Below, one piece after another: positions 8,581 to 16,619 of a stretch of DNA of 64,000 nucleotides. The DNA lies in the NCBI RefSeq assembly GCF_000308875.1, contig NZ_BAGL01000064.1, positions 84,345 to 148,344 on the forward strand. Direction: 5' to 3'. Both the position numbers and the translations under genes were made by a program. The stretch comes from Nocardia transvalensis NBRC 15921. Its GTDB lineage: Bacteria; Actinomycetota; Actinomycetes; Mycobacteriales; Mycobacteriaceae. How positions within the stretch are numbered: position 1 is the first letter of the stretch; every line of letters begins with the position of its first letter. The notes under the pieces were generated by a model. The model saw only the letters and a list, made by a program, of their open reading frames with translations, did not search any database and was not told the origin of the DNA.

Positions 8581-9626
8581 CGCTGCGGGCCGAACTGCGG
8601 GTCGAGCGGGACCGTTTCCGCCTGGACATCGACCTCACCGCCCCGGCCGGTGAGGTGGTGGCGCTGCTGGGACCCAACGGCGCGGGCAAGACCACCGCGC
8701 TGCGCGCCCTGGCCGGGCTGCTGCCCCTCACCGGCGGCAGCATCGCCGTCGCCGATCAGGTCTGGGACGCGCCGCCCTCGGTCTTCGTGCCCGCCGAGCG
8801 CCGCCGGGTCGGCGTCGTCTTCCAGGATTACCTGCTGTTCCAGCATCTTCCGGCGGTCGAGAACGTCGCCTTCGGGCTGCGCGCCCGCGGTATGCGCCGC
8901 GCCGCGGCCCGCGCCCGCGCGACGGAATGGCTCGACCGCGTCGGGCTGGGCGAGCACGCGCGGTCCACGCCGCGAGCGCTGTCCGGCGGGCAGGCCCAGC
9001 GGGTGGCGCTGGCCCGTGCCCTGGCCACCGATCCCGCGCTGCTGCTGCTGGACGAACCGCTCGCCGCGCTCGACGCGAGCACGCGGATCCAGGTGCGGGC
9101 CGACCTCGCTCACCATCTGCGCGACTATCCGGGCCACACCGTCCTGGTGACCCACGATCCGCTCGACGCCATGGTGCTGGCAGACCGGCTCGTGATTCTC
9201 GAGCGGGGCGTCGTCGTCCAGCAGGGCCCGCCCACCGAGATCGCCCGCCGGCCGCGCTCGGAGTACGTCGCGAACCTGGTGGGGCTCAACCTGTTCCGCG
9301 GCACCGCCGCGGGGACCACCGTCGATGTCGACAACGGCGGCCACGTCACCGTCGGCAGCGCCGCGGCCGGACCGGTTTTCCTCGCGTTCCCGCCCACCGC
9401 GGTGAGCCTGTATCTCGACCGGCCCACGGGCAGCCCCCGCAACACCTGGCCCGTCACGCTCACCGGGCTCGAGCAGCATGCCGACCTCACCCGCGTCCGG
9501 CTCGACGGCGCGCCTCCCGTCCTCGCGGACGTCACCCCCGCCGCGGTCGCCGATCTCCGGCTGCGGCCCGGCATGCGGCTGTGGGCCGCGGTGAAGGCCA
9601 GTGAAATTCACGTCTACCCCGCTTGA
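8577..9626 (+). CDS. modC: molybdate ABC transporter ATPase
   Basis: 349 residues. Walker A is GPNGAGKTT, the Q-loop lies in VFQDYLLFQHL, the ABC signature is LSGGQAQR, Walker B is LLLLDEPLAALD, and the switch histidine is in VTHDPLD. The C-terminal 110 residues are a TOBE domain (VDVDNGGHVTVGS ... LWAAVKASEIHVYPA) that in ModC binds oxyanion and inhibits transport when the cell is replete. It powers ModAB import of molybdate. It is the last gene of the operon. Confidence 0.95.
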   Translation: MTLRAELRVERDRFRLDIDLTAPAGEVVALLGPNGAGKTTALRALAGLLPLTGGSIAVADQVWDAPPSVFVPAERRRVGVVFQDYLLFQHLPAVENVAFGLRARGMRRAAARARATEWLDRVGLGEHARSTPRALSGGQAQRVALARALATDPALLLLDEPLAALDASTRIQVRADLAHHLRDYPGHTVLVTHDPLDAMVLADRLVILERGVVVQQGPPTEIARRPRSEYVANLVGLNLFRGTAAGTTVDVDNGGHVTVGSAAAGPVFLAFPPTAVSLYLDRPTGSPRNTWPVTLTGLEQHADLTRVRLDGAPPVLADVTPAAVADLRLRPGMRLWAAVKASEIHVYPA

Positions 9627-9714
9627 CGGAGCACAGCGACCCGGAATCGTCTCGGTGTCGAATCCGTGATGTGTCATTCGGATACCGAAGCGCGGAACTG
9701 TCTTGTGCAGGGGC

Positions 9715-9729
9715 TTAACTGGAAGTTAA
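9715..9729. promoter_or_regulatory. operator-like inverted repeat TTAACT-GGA-AGTTAA
   Basis: A perfect 6-bp inverted repeat with a 3-bp spacer, AT-rich in a GC-rich background, sits 48 bp before the monooxygenase start. It looks like a repressor site or part of the promoter. No regulator gene adjoins it. Confidence 0.45.
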
Positions 9730-9777
9730 CTCTTTTTGTGTGAGGTGTTGTTCCGACCCTGATGGAGGTGCGTCATC

Positions 9778-11253
9778 GTGGACGTGCGGCTGGTGGTTGT
9801 GGGAGCGGGATTCGGGGGCATCGGCATGGCGGTCGCGCTACGGCGGGCGGGCTTCGACGACTTCGTGATCACCGAGGAGGGGGACGACGTAGGCGGGGTG
9901 TGGCGGGAGAACACCTATCCCGGATGCGCCTGTGACGTGCCCTCTCATCTGTATTCTTTCTCGTTCGATCCGTATCGCGGCACCCGGAGCCGATATCCTG
10001 GGCAGCCGGACATCCTGGCGTATCTGCAACAGGTCGCCCGTCGGCACGATCTGTACGGGCGCTTGCGGACGCGCACCCGGATCGTATCGGCCACCTACTG
10101 TGACGAGACCGGATGCTGGGAACTTGCCACTGAGTCCGGAGCGACGCTTCGCACCGAGGTGGTCGTCTTCGCCACCGGGCAGTTGCATCGCCCCTTCACG
10201 CCCGATATCCCGGGTCTCGACCGTTTCGCGGGTGTGACGTTCCACACAGCGCGCTGGCGGCACGGCGTGGAGTTCGACGGCCGGGACGTCGCGGTGATCG
10301 GCACGGGTTCCAGTGCCGCACAGCTGCTTCCGCACGTGGCCGAGGTCGCGCGCGGCGTGCGGGTGTACCAGCGCACGCCGCACTGGATACTGCCCAAGCC
10401 CGCGCGCGAGTTCGGCGCGCTGACCCACGCGGCGCTGTCGCTGCCCGGCGGGCACCGGCTCTACCGGACGGCGCTGTCGCACGGCGCGGACGCGCTGCTC
10501 GCGCCGATGATGCGACGGGGCTGGTCGGCGCGGCCCGCGGAATGGGTCGCCCGCGCGCACCTGCGCCGCTCGGTGCAGGACCCGCGGCTGCGGGCGGCGG
10601 TCACGCCGCGGTACCCGATCGGCACCAAGCGGATCCTCTTCGACAACGGGTTCTACCGGGCCCTGGCTCGTCCTACCGTGGAATTGGTGACCGATCCGAT
10701 CGTCCGCCTCACGCCCACGGGAATCGATACCGCCGACGGCACGCACCGGCCGGCCGACATCGTAGTGTTCGCCACCGGATTCCGCGCGGCGGATTTTCTG
10801 GCACCCCTAACGGTTCGCGGGCGCGGCGGGCGGCTGCTCGCGGAGGACTGGGCGGGCGGGGCCGACGCCTTCCTCGGGCTGGCGGTGCCGGGGTATCCCA
10901 ACGCCTTCCTGATCGCCGGGCCCAACACGTTCAATCCGGCGGGCAGCAATCCGGGTATGAAGGAGATCCAGATCGATTACATCCTGCGGTGTCTGCGGTG
11001 GCGCGCGCAGATCGGCGCGCCCGCGGTGGAGGTCCGGGCCGACGCGGCGGCGGCGTATCGCCGGTGGCTGGACGAGGCGCTCACCCGCACGGTCTGGCCC
11101 GCCACCCACCAGCCCAGCTGGTACAAACACGCCAACGGCTGCGTCACCAACCCATGGCCCGCGTCGGCCCGATCGTTCGCCCGGATGCTGGAACATCCAC
11201 CCGCACAGGCGTTCCGGCCGCTGTACCTGGCGGAGGAGGCCCAGTCCTCGTGA
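9778..11253 (+). CDS. FAD-dependent (Baeyer-Villiger-type) monooxygenase
   Basis: 491 residues from GTG 9778, with a GGAGG ribosome site just upstream. An N-terminal FAD Rossmann motif (VVVGAGFGGIGMA) is followed by the segment GGVWRENTYPGCACDVPSHL, typical of class B monooxygenases. A Baeyer-Villiger fingerprint-like stretch (FAGVTFHTARW) precedes a second nucleotide motif (VAVIGTGSSAAQL), and FATGF lies further on. Such enzymes use NADPH and O2 to insert oxygen into ketones or aldehydes, or hydroxylate lipophilic substrates; the substrate cannot be read from sequence. It is monocistronic, with an inverted repeat upstream. Confidence 0.85.
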   Translation: MDVRLVVVGAGFGGIGMAVALRRAGFDDFVITEEGDDVGGVWRENTYPGCACDVPSHLYSFSFDPYRGTRSRYPGQPDILAYLQQVARRHDLYGRLRTRTRIVSATYCDETGCWELATESGATLRTEVVVFATGQLHRPFTPDIPGLDRFAGVTFHTARWRHGVEFDGRDVAVIGTGSSAAQLLPHVAEVARGVRVYQRTPHWILPKPAREFGALTHAALSLPGGHRLYRTALSHGADALLAPMMRRGWSARPAEWVARAHLRRSVQDPRLRAAVTPRYPIGTKRILFDNGFYRALARPTVELVTDPIVRLTPTGIDTADGTHRPADIVVFATGFRAADFLAPLTVRGRGGRLLAEDWAGGADAFLGLAVPGYPNAFLIAGPNTFNPAGSNPGMKEIQIDYILRCLRWRAQIGAPAVEVRADAAAAYRRWLDEALTRTVWPATHQPSWYKHANGCVTNPWPASARSFARMLEHPPAQAFRPLYLAEEAQSS

Positions 11254-11274
11254 GATCGCGGCCGTGAGCCGGCG

Positions 11275-11532
11275 TCAGCGGGGCGACGGGCTCGTATCGT
11301 CGCTCAGGACGCGGCGCGGGGGAGCCTCCCGGCGCGGGGTCGGCACCGAGCGCGACGGCAGGAGCCGGGAGGTCGCGAGGATTCCGAAAGCCATGAGCGG
11401 CACGGTGATCAGAGCCAGCGCGACCGAACCGGCGAGCAGGCCCATGGTGACCGCGAACAGCGCGCATGTCAGCACCGCTAAAAAGGCGGTCCCGGGCTCC
11501 GCCCCGAGGATCCGCTCCGGTGCTGCGCGCAT
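11275..11532 (-). CDS. small two-helix membrane protein (hypothetical)
   Basis: 85 residues from ATG 11532. Two adjacent hydrophobic helices (TAFLAVLTCALFAVTMGLLA and GSVALALITVPLMAFGILAT) are followed by a basic, Pro/Ser-rich tail. It lies divergent to secY and convergent to the monooxygenase. I do not recognise a family. Coding is supported by the hydrophobic pattern and plausible composition only, so a non-coding reading remains possible. Confidence 0.45.
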   Translation of the reverse strand: MRAAPERILGAEPGTAFLAVLTCALFAVTMGLLAGSVALALITVPLMAFGILATSRLLPSRSVPTPRREAPPRRVLSDDTSPSPR

Positions 11533-11638
11533 GGTGTAGAGGTACCCCCGCGGGGGATCGGCCAACCCCCGAATTCCCCGCGACCTCCCGCTGTCGGGGG
11601 AGGGCGAAGTCCGACTCACGGGCGACGTAGGGAGACAA

Positions 11639-11661
11639 GGACTTTCGTACCGTCGAAGTCC
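11639..11661. promoter_or_regulatory. inverted repeat upstream of secY paralog
   Basis: GGACTT and AAGTCC arms flank an 11-bp spacer that itself carries TCG on both sides. It lies 35 bp before the secY start and could be a regulator site or a leader hairpin. The function is inferred from position only. Confidence 0.3.
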
Positions 11662-11695
11662 GTCGTCCCTTCGTCCCGCCCCGCCAGGAGGATTT

Positions 11696-13006
11696 TTGCT
11701 GTCCGCCCTCGTACCCGCTCTCCGGACCCCGGACCTGCGGCGGAAGATCCTCTTCACGCTCGGATTGCTCGCGCTGTACCGGCTCGGCGCGGCGATTCCC
11801 TCGCCGGGCGTCGACTACCACGCGATCCGCGCCTGCGCCGGCCGGTCCTCGGGCTCCGGCGCCGCGGGGATCTACGAGCTCGTCGACCTGTTCTCCGGCG
11901 GTGCGATGCTGCAACTGTCGGTGTTCGCCATCGGGATCCTGCCGTACATCACCGCGAGCATCATCACGCAGCTGCTGACCGTCGTGATCCCGCGGTTCGA
12001 GGAACTGCGCACGGACGGGCAGGCGGGCCAGGCGCGGATCACGCAGTACACCCGCTATCTCGCGATGTCGCTCGCGGCGCTGCAGGCCTCGGCGCTGGTG
12101 GCGCTGGCGGTGCGCGGGCAGCTGATGCCGGACTGCCCCGAGCCGATCCTGGCGGATGCCACGCCCTTCGGCATGGTCGTCGTCGTGCTGGTCATGAGTG
12201 CGGGGGCGGCGCTGGTGATGTGGTTCGGCGAGCTGATCACCGAGCGCGGGGTCGGCAACGGGATGTCGCTGCTGATCTTCGCGGGCATCGTCGCCCGGAT
12301 TCCGAGCCAGGCCGGGGCGATCCTGCAGAGCCGCGGCGCGCTCGTGTGCACCGGACTGGGCGTGGCGATATTCCTGACGCTCGTGGCGGTGATCTTCGTC
12401 GAGCAGGGGCAGCGGCGGATTCCGGTCCAGTACAGCAAGCGCGTGGTCGGCCGCCGGATGTACGGGGGTTCCTCCACGTATCTGCCGTTGAAGGTCAATC
12501 AGGCCGGGGTGGTGCCGGTCGTGTTCGCGTCCTCGCTGCTGGCGATGCCGCACCTGCTGGTCCAGCTGACCCCGCGGGGATCGGGCGGGTGGCGGGAGCT
12601 GATCGAGAAGTATCTGGTCGACCCGGGCAATCCGGTGTACACGACCGCCTATGTCGCGCTGATCCTGTTCTTCACGTACTTCTACGTGGGGGTCACGCTG
12701 AATCCCGGGGAGCGGGCGGAGGAGATGAAGAAGTTCGGCGGCTTCATCCCGGGGTATCGTCCCGGCGCGCCGACGGCCGGCTACCTGGGGTATGTCCTCA
12801 GCCGGATCACCCTGCCCGGCTCGCTCTACCTCGGCGCCGTGGCGGTGCTGCCGAATCTGCTGCTGCATTCCGGCGCCGCGGGTGCCGGGCAGGCGCTCGT
12901 GTTCGGCGGCACCTCGGTGCTGATCGTGGTGAGCGTCGGCCTGGATACGATCAAGCAGATCGAGAGCCGGCTGATGACCAGGAACTACACCGGCTTCCTG
13001 CGCTGA
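11696..13006 (+). CDS. secY: SecY preprotein translocase subunit, isolated paralog
   Basis: 436 residues, full length for SecY. It starts at TTG 11696 behind an AGGAGG site, and MLSALVPALRTPDLRRKILF matches the canonical SecY N-terminus. Ten membrane helices are expected. The plug/pore region (ELVDLFSGGAMLQLSVFAIGILPYITASII), the conserved NGMSLLIF, the ribosome-binding loop region (QRRIPVQYSKRVVGRRMYGG) and ERAEEMKKFGGFIPG are all intact. Primary actinobacterial secY genes sit between rplO and adk; no ribosomal, adk or map gene is here, so this is probably a second copy. The next gene starts 21 bp downstream and is likely cotranscribed. Confidence 0.9.
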   Translation: MLSALVPALRTPDLRRKILFTLGLLALYRLGAAIPSPGVDYHAIRACAGRSSGSGAAGIYELVDLFSGGAMLQLSVFAIGILPYITASIITQLLTVVIPRFEELRTDGQAGQARITQYTRYLAMSLAALQASALVALAVRGQLMPDCPEPILADATPFGMVVVVLVMSAGAALVMWFGELITERGVGNGMSLLIFAGIVARIPSQAGAILQSRGALVCTGLGVAIFLTLVAVIFVEQGQRRIPVQYSKRVVGRRMYGGSSTYLPLKVNQAGVVPVVFASSLLAMPHLLVQLTPRGSGGWRELIEKYLVDPGNPVYTTAYVALILFFTYFYVGVTLNPGERAEEMKKFGGFIPGYRPGAPTAGYLGYVLSRITLPGSLYLGAVAVLPNLLLHSGAAGAGQALVFGGTSVLIVVSVGLDTIKQIESRLMTRNYTGFLR

Positions 13007-13027
13007 ATCGGATACGGTCGGAGGATT

Positions 13028-13864
13028 ATGGCCACGACGTCCGCCACCCGCCCGCTGCTGCGGGTGGTGTGGTCGCTGCTGCTCGCCCTCGCCGCCACGG
13101 TGCTCTCGGTGGGCAGCGCGCAGGCGCAGACCCCGGTCGCCGGTCACGGCGCGGCGAGCGAGTTCGACCCGCGCGGGCCGGAATCGGTTCTGCCGGCACA
13201 ACACCCGGTGATCTCGGTGCTGCTGGCGAACGGCCACACGGTATTCCGGTCCGGGTTGCGCGCGGTGATCGGGACGCAGCCGGATATCGACTGCGTCGCG
13301 GAGGTCGGCGACGGCGTGGCCGTGGCCGAGGGACTGCTGCGGCATCGGCCCGATGTCGCCATCCTCGATCTCGATATGCCCGGTCTCGACGATGCGGCCG
13401 CCGCCGAGACGGTCGCGGCGCTCGGCGGCCGGACCCGGATCCTCGCCCTCGCCACCGCCGACACCGACGAGAACCTCTATCGCGCACTGCGTCTCGGCAC
13501 GAGCGGATTCCTCACCAAGGGTCTCCCCGCCCGGGATCTGATCGCGGCGATCCGGACGGCGGCCCGCGGCCACGCCCTCCTCGATCCGCACCGGACGCGC
13601 ACGCTGATCGTGCGGCTGTCGGGCGAGGCCGAACCGTTCCGCGGCGCGCCGGAGGCGGAGACGCTCACCGCCCGCGAGCACGAGGTCCTGCTGCTGATCG
13701 CGAAGGCGCGCACCAATCCCGAGATAGCCCGCGCCCTCGGCGTGGGCGAGCAGACGGTCAAGACCCACGTCTCCCACCTGCTCGCGAAACTCGGTGTGCG
13801 CGACCGCGTCCACGCCGCGGTCTACGCCCACACCCATCGCCTCGTCCCGCGGGAGTCCGGGTAG
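13028..13864 (+). CDS. LuxR/NarL-type response regulator with signal-peptide-like N-terminus and atypical receiver
   Basis: 278 residues from ATG 13028, with a clear GGAGGA site. Residues 1-34 look like a Sec signal peptide: basic n-region, hydrophobic core (VVWSLLLALAATVLSV) and an AQA cleavage site. Residues 61-175 are a receiver domain keeping the phosphoacceptor Asp (AILDLDMPG) and the conserved Lys (GFLTKGL). The acidic pair that holds Mg2+ is absent, since the segment reads LLANGHTVFRSGL. Residues 205-270 are a LuxR helix-turn-helix (LTAREHEVLLLIAKARTNPE ... VKTHVSHLLAKL). An internal GTG at 13208 would give a normal 218-residue regulator but has no good ribosome site. It follows the secY paralog by 21 bp. 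No partner kinase is adjacent. Confidence 0.8.
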   Translation: MATTSATRPLLRVVWSLLLALAATVLSVGSAQAQTPVAGHGAASEFDPRGPESVLPAQHPVISVLLANGHTVFRSGLRAVIGTQPDIDCVAEVGDGVAVAEGLLRHRPDVAILDLDMPGLDDAAAAETVAALGGRTRILALATADTDENLYRALRLGTSGFLTKGLPARDLIAAIRTAARGHALLDPHRTRTLIVRLSGEAEPFRGAPEAETLTAREHEVLLLIAKARTNPEIARALGVGEQTVKTHVSHLLAKLGVRDRVHAAVYAHTHRLVPRESG

Positions 13865-13883
13865 CGGCTCCCCGGCGATCGCC

Positions 13884-14777
13884 TCAGACGGCCGCCGCGA
13901 CGGCGCGGGCGACCGCTTCGATTCCGGGCGTCGGCGGGCCCGGAAGCCGGGCGACCAGGATCCGGCGGAGTTCCGGCGGCGCACCCTCGACGCGGAGCAG
14001 GACGACCTCGGGCGGGAGTATCGGAGCCAGGCGAGCGGGCACCGTGGTGATGCCGAAACCGCCCGCGACCAGGCGCAACTTCGTCAGCCAGTCGCGCGTG
14101 CCGTGGACGACGCGCGGCCGTCCGGGCAGGCCGGGCCACACGCCCAGCAGCGGTTCGGCGCTCGACGACGGGGTGGCGATCCACGCGGCCTCGGCCAGGT
14201 CGTCCACGTGTACCGTTGTGCGCCCGGCGAATTCGCCGGTGGCCGCCGCCGCGACGAGTAGTTCGGTATCGCCCGCCGCCTCCACGTGCAGGCGCGGGGC
14301 GTCCTCGCCCGGCAGCCGGTAGGGCGGGCGGGCCGCGAGGACGGCGATATCGATGGTTCCCGCCCGCAGCGCGCGCACGAGGCCGGGGGACGTGCCTTCG
14401 CGCGTGGTGACCCGCACCTGCGGGTTCGTCCGGGCGAGCCGTGCCAGGGTGGCGGGCAGGACGGCCGCCCCCGCGCTGAGGAACGCGCCGAGCCGGACCG
14501 CCTCGGTGCGCGGGACCTCGCCGGTCAGCTCCCGGTCGGCGGCGTCGAGGGCGTCCAGGATCGCCCGGCCGTGCCGTAGCAGGACCAGCCCGGCGGCAGT
14601 CAGCCGCACCCCGTCCGGGTGCCGCTCGAACAGCGTCGCGCCCGCGCTTCGCTCGAGGGCCGCCGCCTGCCGCGAGACCGCCGATTGCGTATAGCCGAGT
14701 TGCGCGGCCGCCGCGGTGAAACTGCCCGACTCGGCCACCTGCCGCAACACCCGCAGGTTCGCACTCGACACCTCCAT
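13884..14777 (-). CDS. LysR-family transcriptional regulator
   Basis: 297 residues. The N-terminal winged helix (LRVLRQVAESGSFTAAAAQL, GYTQSAVSRQAAALERSAGA) is typical of LysR. The C-terminal two-thirds is the periplasmic-binding-like effector domain (RLGAFLSAGAAVLPATLARL ... GFGITTVPARLAPIL). It is divergent from the quinone oxidoreductase-like gene, separated by 93 bp. This is the usual arrangement in which the LysR protein controls its neighbour and represses itself. The inducer is unknown. Confidence 0.9.
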   Translation of the reverse strand: MEVSSANLRVLRQVAESGSFTAAAAQLGYTQSAVSRQAAALERSAGATLFERHPDGVRLTAAGLVLLRHGRAILDALDAADRELTGEVPRTEAVRLGAFLSAGAAVLPATLARLARTNPQVRVTTREGTSPGLVRALRAGTIDIAVLAARPPYRLPGEDAPRLHVEAAGDTELLVAAAATGEFAGRTTVHVDDLAEAAWIATPSSSAEPLLGVWPGLPGRPRVVHGTRDWLTKLRLVAGGFGITTVPARLAPILPPEVVLLRVEGAPPELRRILVARLPGPPTPGIEAVARAVAAAV

Positions 14778-14786
14778 GCCTACTAC

Positions 14787-14801
14787 GCATACCAGGTGTG
14801 C
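14787..14801. promoter_or_regulatory. candidate LysR binding dyad
   Basis: GCATACCAGGTGTGC is an imperfect dyad (GCATAC/GTGTGC) in the 93-bp divergent space, ten bases from the LysR start. LysR sites are T-N11-A dyads in such positions. This is the best dyad seen, but it is short. Confidence 0.35.
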
Positions 14802-14870
14802 CGGATCTTCGCTTGTCGCATGGGGGCGGCGCTCCTAGCGTCGAGGTCGATCACGAAGGAGGACACCGGT

Positions 14871-15956
14871 ATGAAGGCAGTGGTACTCACGGCGTTCGGC
14901 AGCCCGCTCACGGTGCGGGAGGCGCCCGACCCCGGGACGGACGGGGGCGAGGTGCTGGTGGAGGTGCTCGCCGCCTGCGTGCTCCCGTACGCGGCCGAGG
15001 TATTCGGCGGGGAGCGGAACTATCCGCTGGAGCCGCCGGTCGTGCCGGGCGTCGGCGGGGTGGGCCGGGTCGTCCGGACCGGGCCCGACGCGACGGCCGT
15101 GCGCGCGGGCGATCTGGTGTGGTGCGATGCGACGGTGCGCTCGCGAGACGACGCGCTCACCCCGGATATCACGTTGCAGGGCTGGTCTTCTCGCGGTCCG
15201 GGCGGCGCGCGGCTGGCCCGGCACTGGCACGACGGATCGTTCGCCGAGCTGATGCGGGTGCCGACGGAGAACGTGTACCGGCTCCCGGCTACCGCCGGGG
15301 ACGACCTCGCGCGCTGGGCCGCGCTCAGCGTGCACACCGTCCCCTACAGCGGGTTGCTCGCGGGCGGGCTGGCGGCCGGTGAGACGTTGCTCGTCAGCGG
15401 CGCCACCGGAAATTTCGGCAGCAGCGCGGTGGCGGTCGGGCTGGCGATGGGTGCGGGCCGGGTCGTCGCCCCGGGCCGCAATCGCGCCGCGCTCGACGTG
15501 CTCGCGGAGCGCTTCGGCCCGCGCGTGCGCACCGTGACCCTGACCGGGGACGCGGAGCGCGATCACGCCGCCCTGCTCGAGGCGGCGGGCGGCCCGGTCG
15601 ACATGGCCATCGATCTGCTTCCGCCCGAAGCCCCCGCAGCGGTCGTGCGCACGGCGATCACGACGGTCCGCGAGTACGGCCGCGTGGTTCTCATGGGCGG
15701 TGTCGGCATGCTCGGCGGCGACGACCTCGCGCTCCCGTACCCGTGGCTCATGCGCAACTCGATCACCGTGCGCGGCCAATGGATGGGCCCGCGGTCGGCG
15801 AACACCGGGATCATCCGCCTCGTGGCATCCGGGGCCCTCGACCTCACCCCCGAACGAGTGGCCACGTTCCCGCTCGACGAGGTGAATGCCGCCGTCGCCC
15901 ACGCCGCGTCCCACGGCGGCCCGTTCGACCGCACCGTCCTGTGCCCGGCCGCGTAA
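14871..15956 (+). CDS. zinc-independent MDR/quinone oxidoreductase-like alcohol dehydrogenase
   Basis: 361 residues from ATG 14871 with an AAGGAGG site. It shows the MDR fold: an N-terminal GroES-like domain (PPVVPGVGGVGRVVRTGPDA) and a cofactor domain with a Rossmann motif (LLVSGATGNFGSSAVAVGLA). The catalytic-zinc ligands of classical alcohol dehydrogenases are missing, suggesting a quinone- or enone-reductase type enzyme using NADPH. Its promoter is shared with a divergent LysR gene. The last ~10 codons (FDRTVLCPAA) are also the first, degenerate unit of the 43-bp tandem repeat that follows. Confidence 0.85.
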   Translation: MKAVVLTAFGSPLTVREAPDPGTDGGEVLVEVLAACVLPYAAEVFGGERNYPLEPPVVPGVGGVGRVVRTGPDATAVRAGDLVWCDATVRSRDDALTPDITLQGWSSRGPGGARLARHWHDGSFAELMRVPTENVYRLPATAGDDLARWAALSVHTVPYSGLLAGGLAAGETLLVSGATGNFGSSAVAVGLAMGAGRVVAPGRNRAALDVLAERFGPRVRTVTLTGDAERDHAALLEAAGGPVDMAIDLLPPEAPAAVVRTAITTVREYGRVVLMGGVGMLGGDDLALPYPWLMRNSITVRGQWMGPRSANTGIIRLVASGALDLTPERVATFPLDEVNAAVAHAASHGGPFDRTVLCPAA

Positions 15957-16230
15957 CCACGCCCGATTCGGTTACACCGTGCTGTGCCCTGCTGTGTAAC
16001 AACGCCCGGTTCGGTCGCGCCGTGCTGTGCCCTGCTGTGTAACCACGCCCGGTTCGGTTGCACCGTGCTGTGCCCGGCCGCGTAACCACGCCCGACTCCG
16101 TTGCACCGTCCTGTGCTCCGCTGTGTAACCATGCTCGATTCCGTTGCACCGTGCTGTGCCTCGCTGTGTAACCACGCCCGATTCCGTCGCACCGTGCTGT
16201 GCCCCGCGGCGAAACACGCCCGATTCCGTT
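15911..16230. repeat. 43-bp minisatellite starting in the 3' end of the oxidoreductase gene
   Basis: Units recur at exactly 43 bp. The TAA that ends the gene is at 15954, and homologous steps follow at 15997, 16040, 16083, 16126, 16169 and 16212. A unit runs TAACCACGCCCGATTCGGTT then RCACCGTGCTGTGCCCNGC. The coding end (15911-15953) matches the same pattern; the unit at 16040 repeats its TGCCCGGCCGCG tail exactly. Copies differ by a few substitutions but not in length. The array is not a CRISPR: there are no unique spacers between repeats. Confidence 0.9.
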
Positions 16231-16619
16231 GGGGCGCAATAGGGGTAGGGGGTGATCTTCGCGGCCTCACCGGTTCGCCGCCCCATCGGCGAGCATGAGC
16301 AGTGGTGGCAGCGCGTGAAAGCCCGCCCACCGAGGTAAAGCCGCTCCACGACCTCCGATGTGACGTCTGCCCGGCCGCAGGAGGTCCCGGCTGCGCGCTG
16401 CCACCGCCACCGCCCGCACACGTACCCCGCAACTCCCGAAAGGCGCGACGGCGAAACGTCATTCGTCCCCTCTTCGGCCGCGGCTGTGAACTCTCATAGG
16501 CCGGATGACGGCCGTTTCGGACCGAATCCCAGAGGTTTCGGGCACCGGCCCCGCGCCGGGCCGGGGCGTCGTTACGGTGGCGCGGTCGCCGCACGGGCGT
16601 GACTGGGAAGGGGCCGGCC
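16231..16619. other. intergenic region after the minisatellite
   Basis: 389 bp with no supported gene on either strand. It leads into the PucR-type regulator and presumably holds its promoter. I see no clear operator or terminator hairpin. Confidence 0.5.

Noticed and set aside
13208..13864. GTG 13208 as the true start of the response regulator
   Set aside because: It would give a normal-length protein, but lacks a ribosome site, while ATG 13028 has a strong one; kept as an alternative in the feature.
15911..16230. CRISPR array
   Set aside because: The 43-bp units are contiguous, with no unique spacers between repeats, and no cas gene is present.
15972..16421. Minus-strand reading frames across the 43-bp repeats
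   Set aside because: They consist of recycled repeat translations in rotating frames, with no start context and no family.
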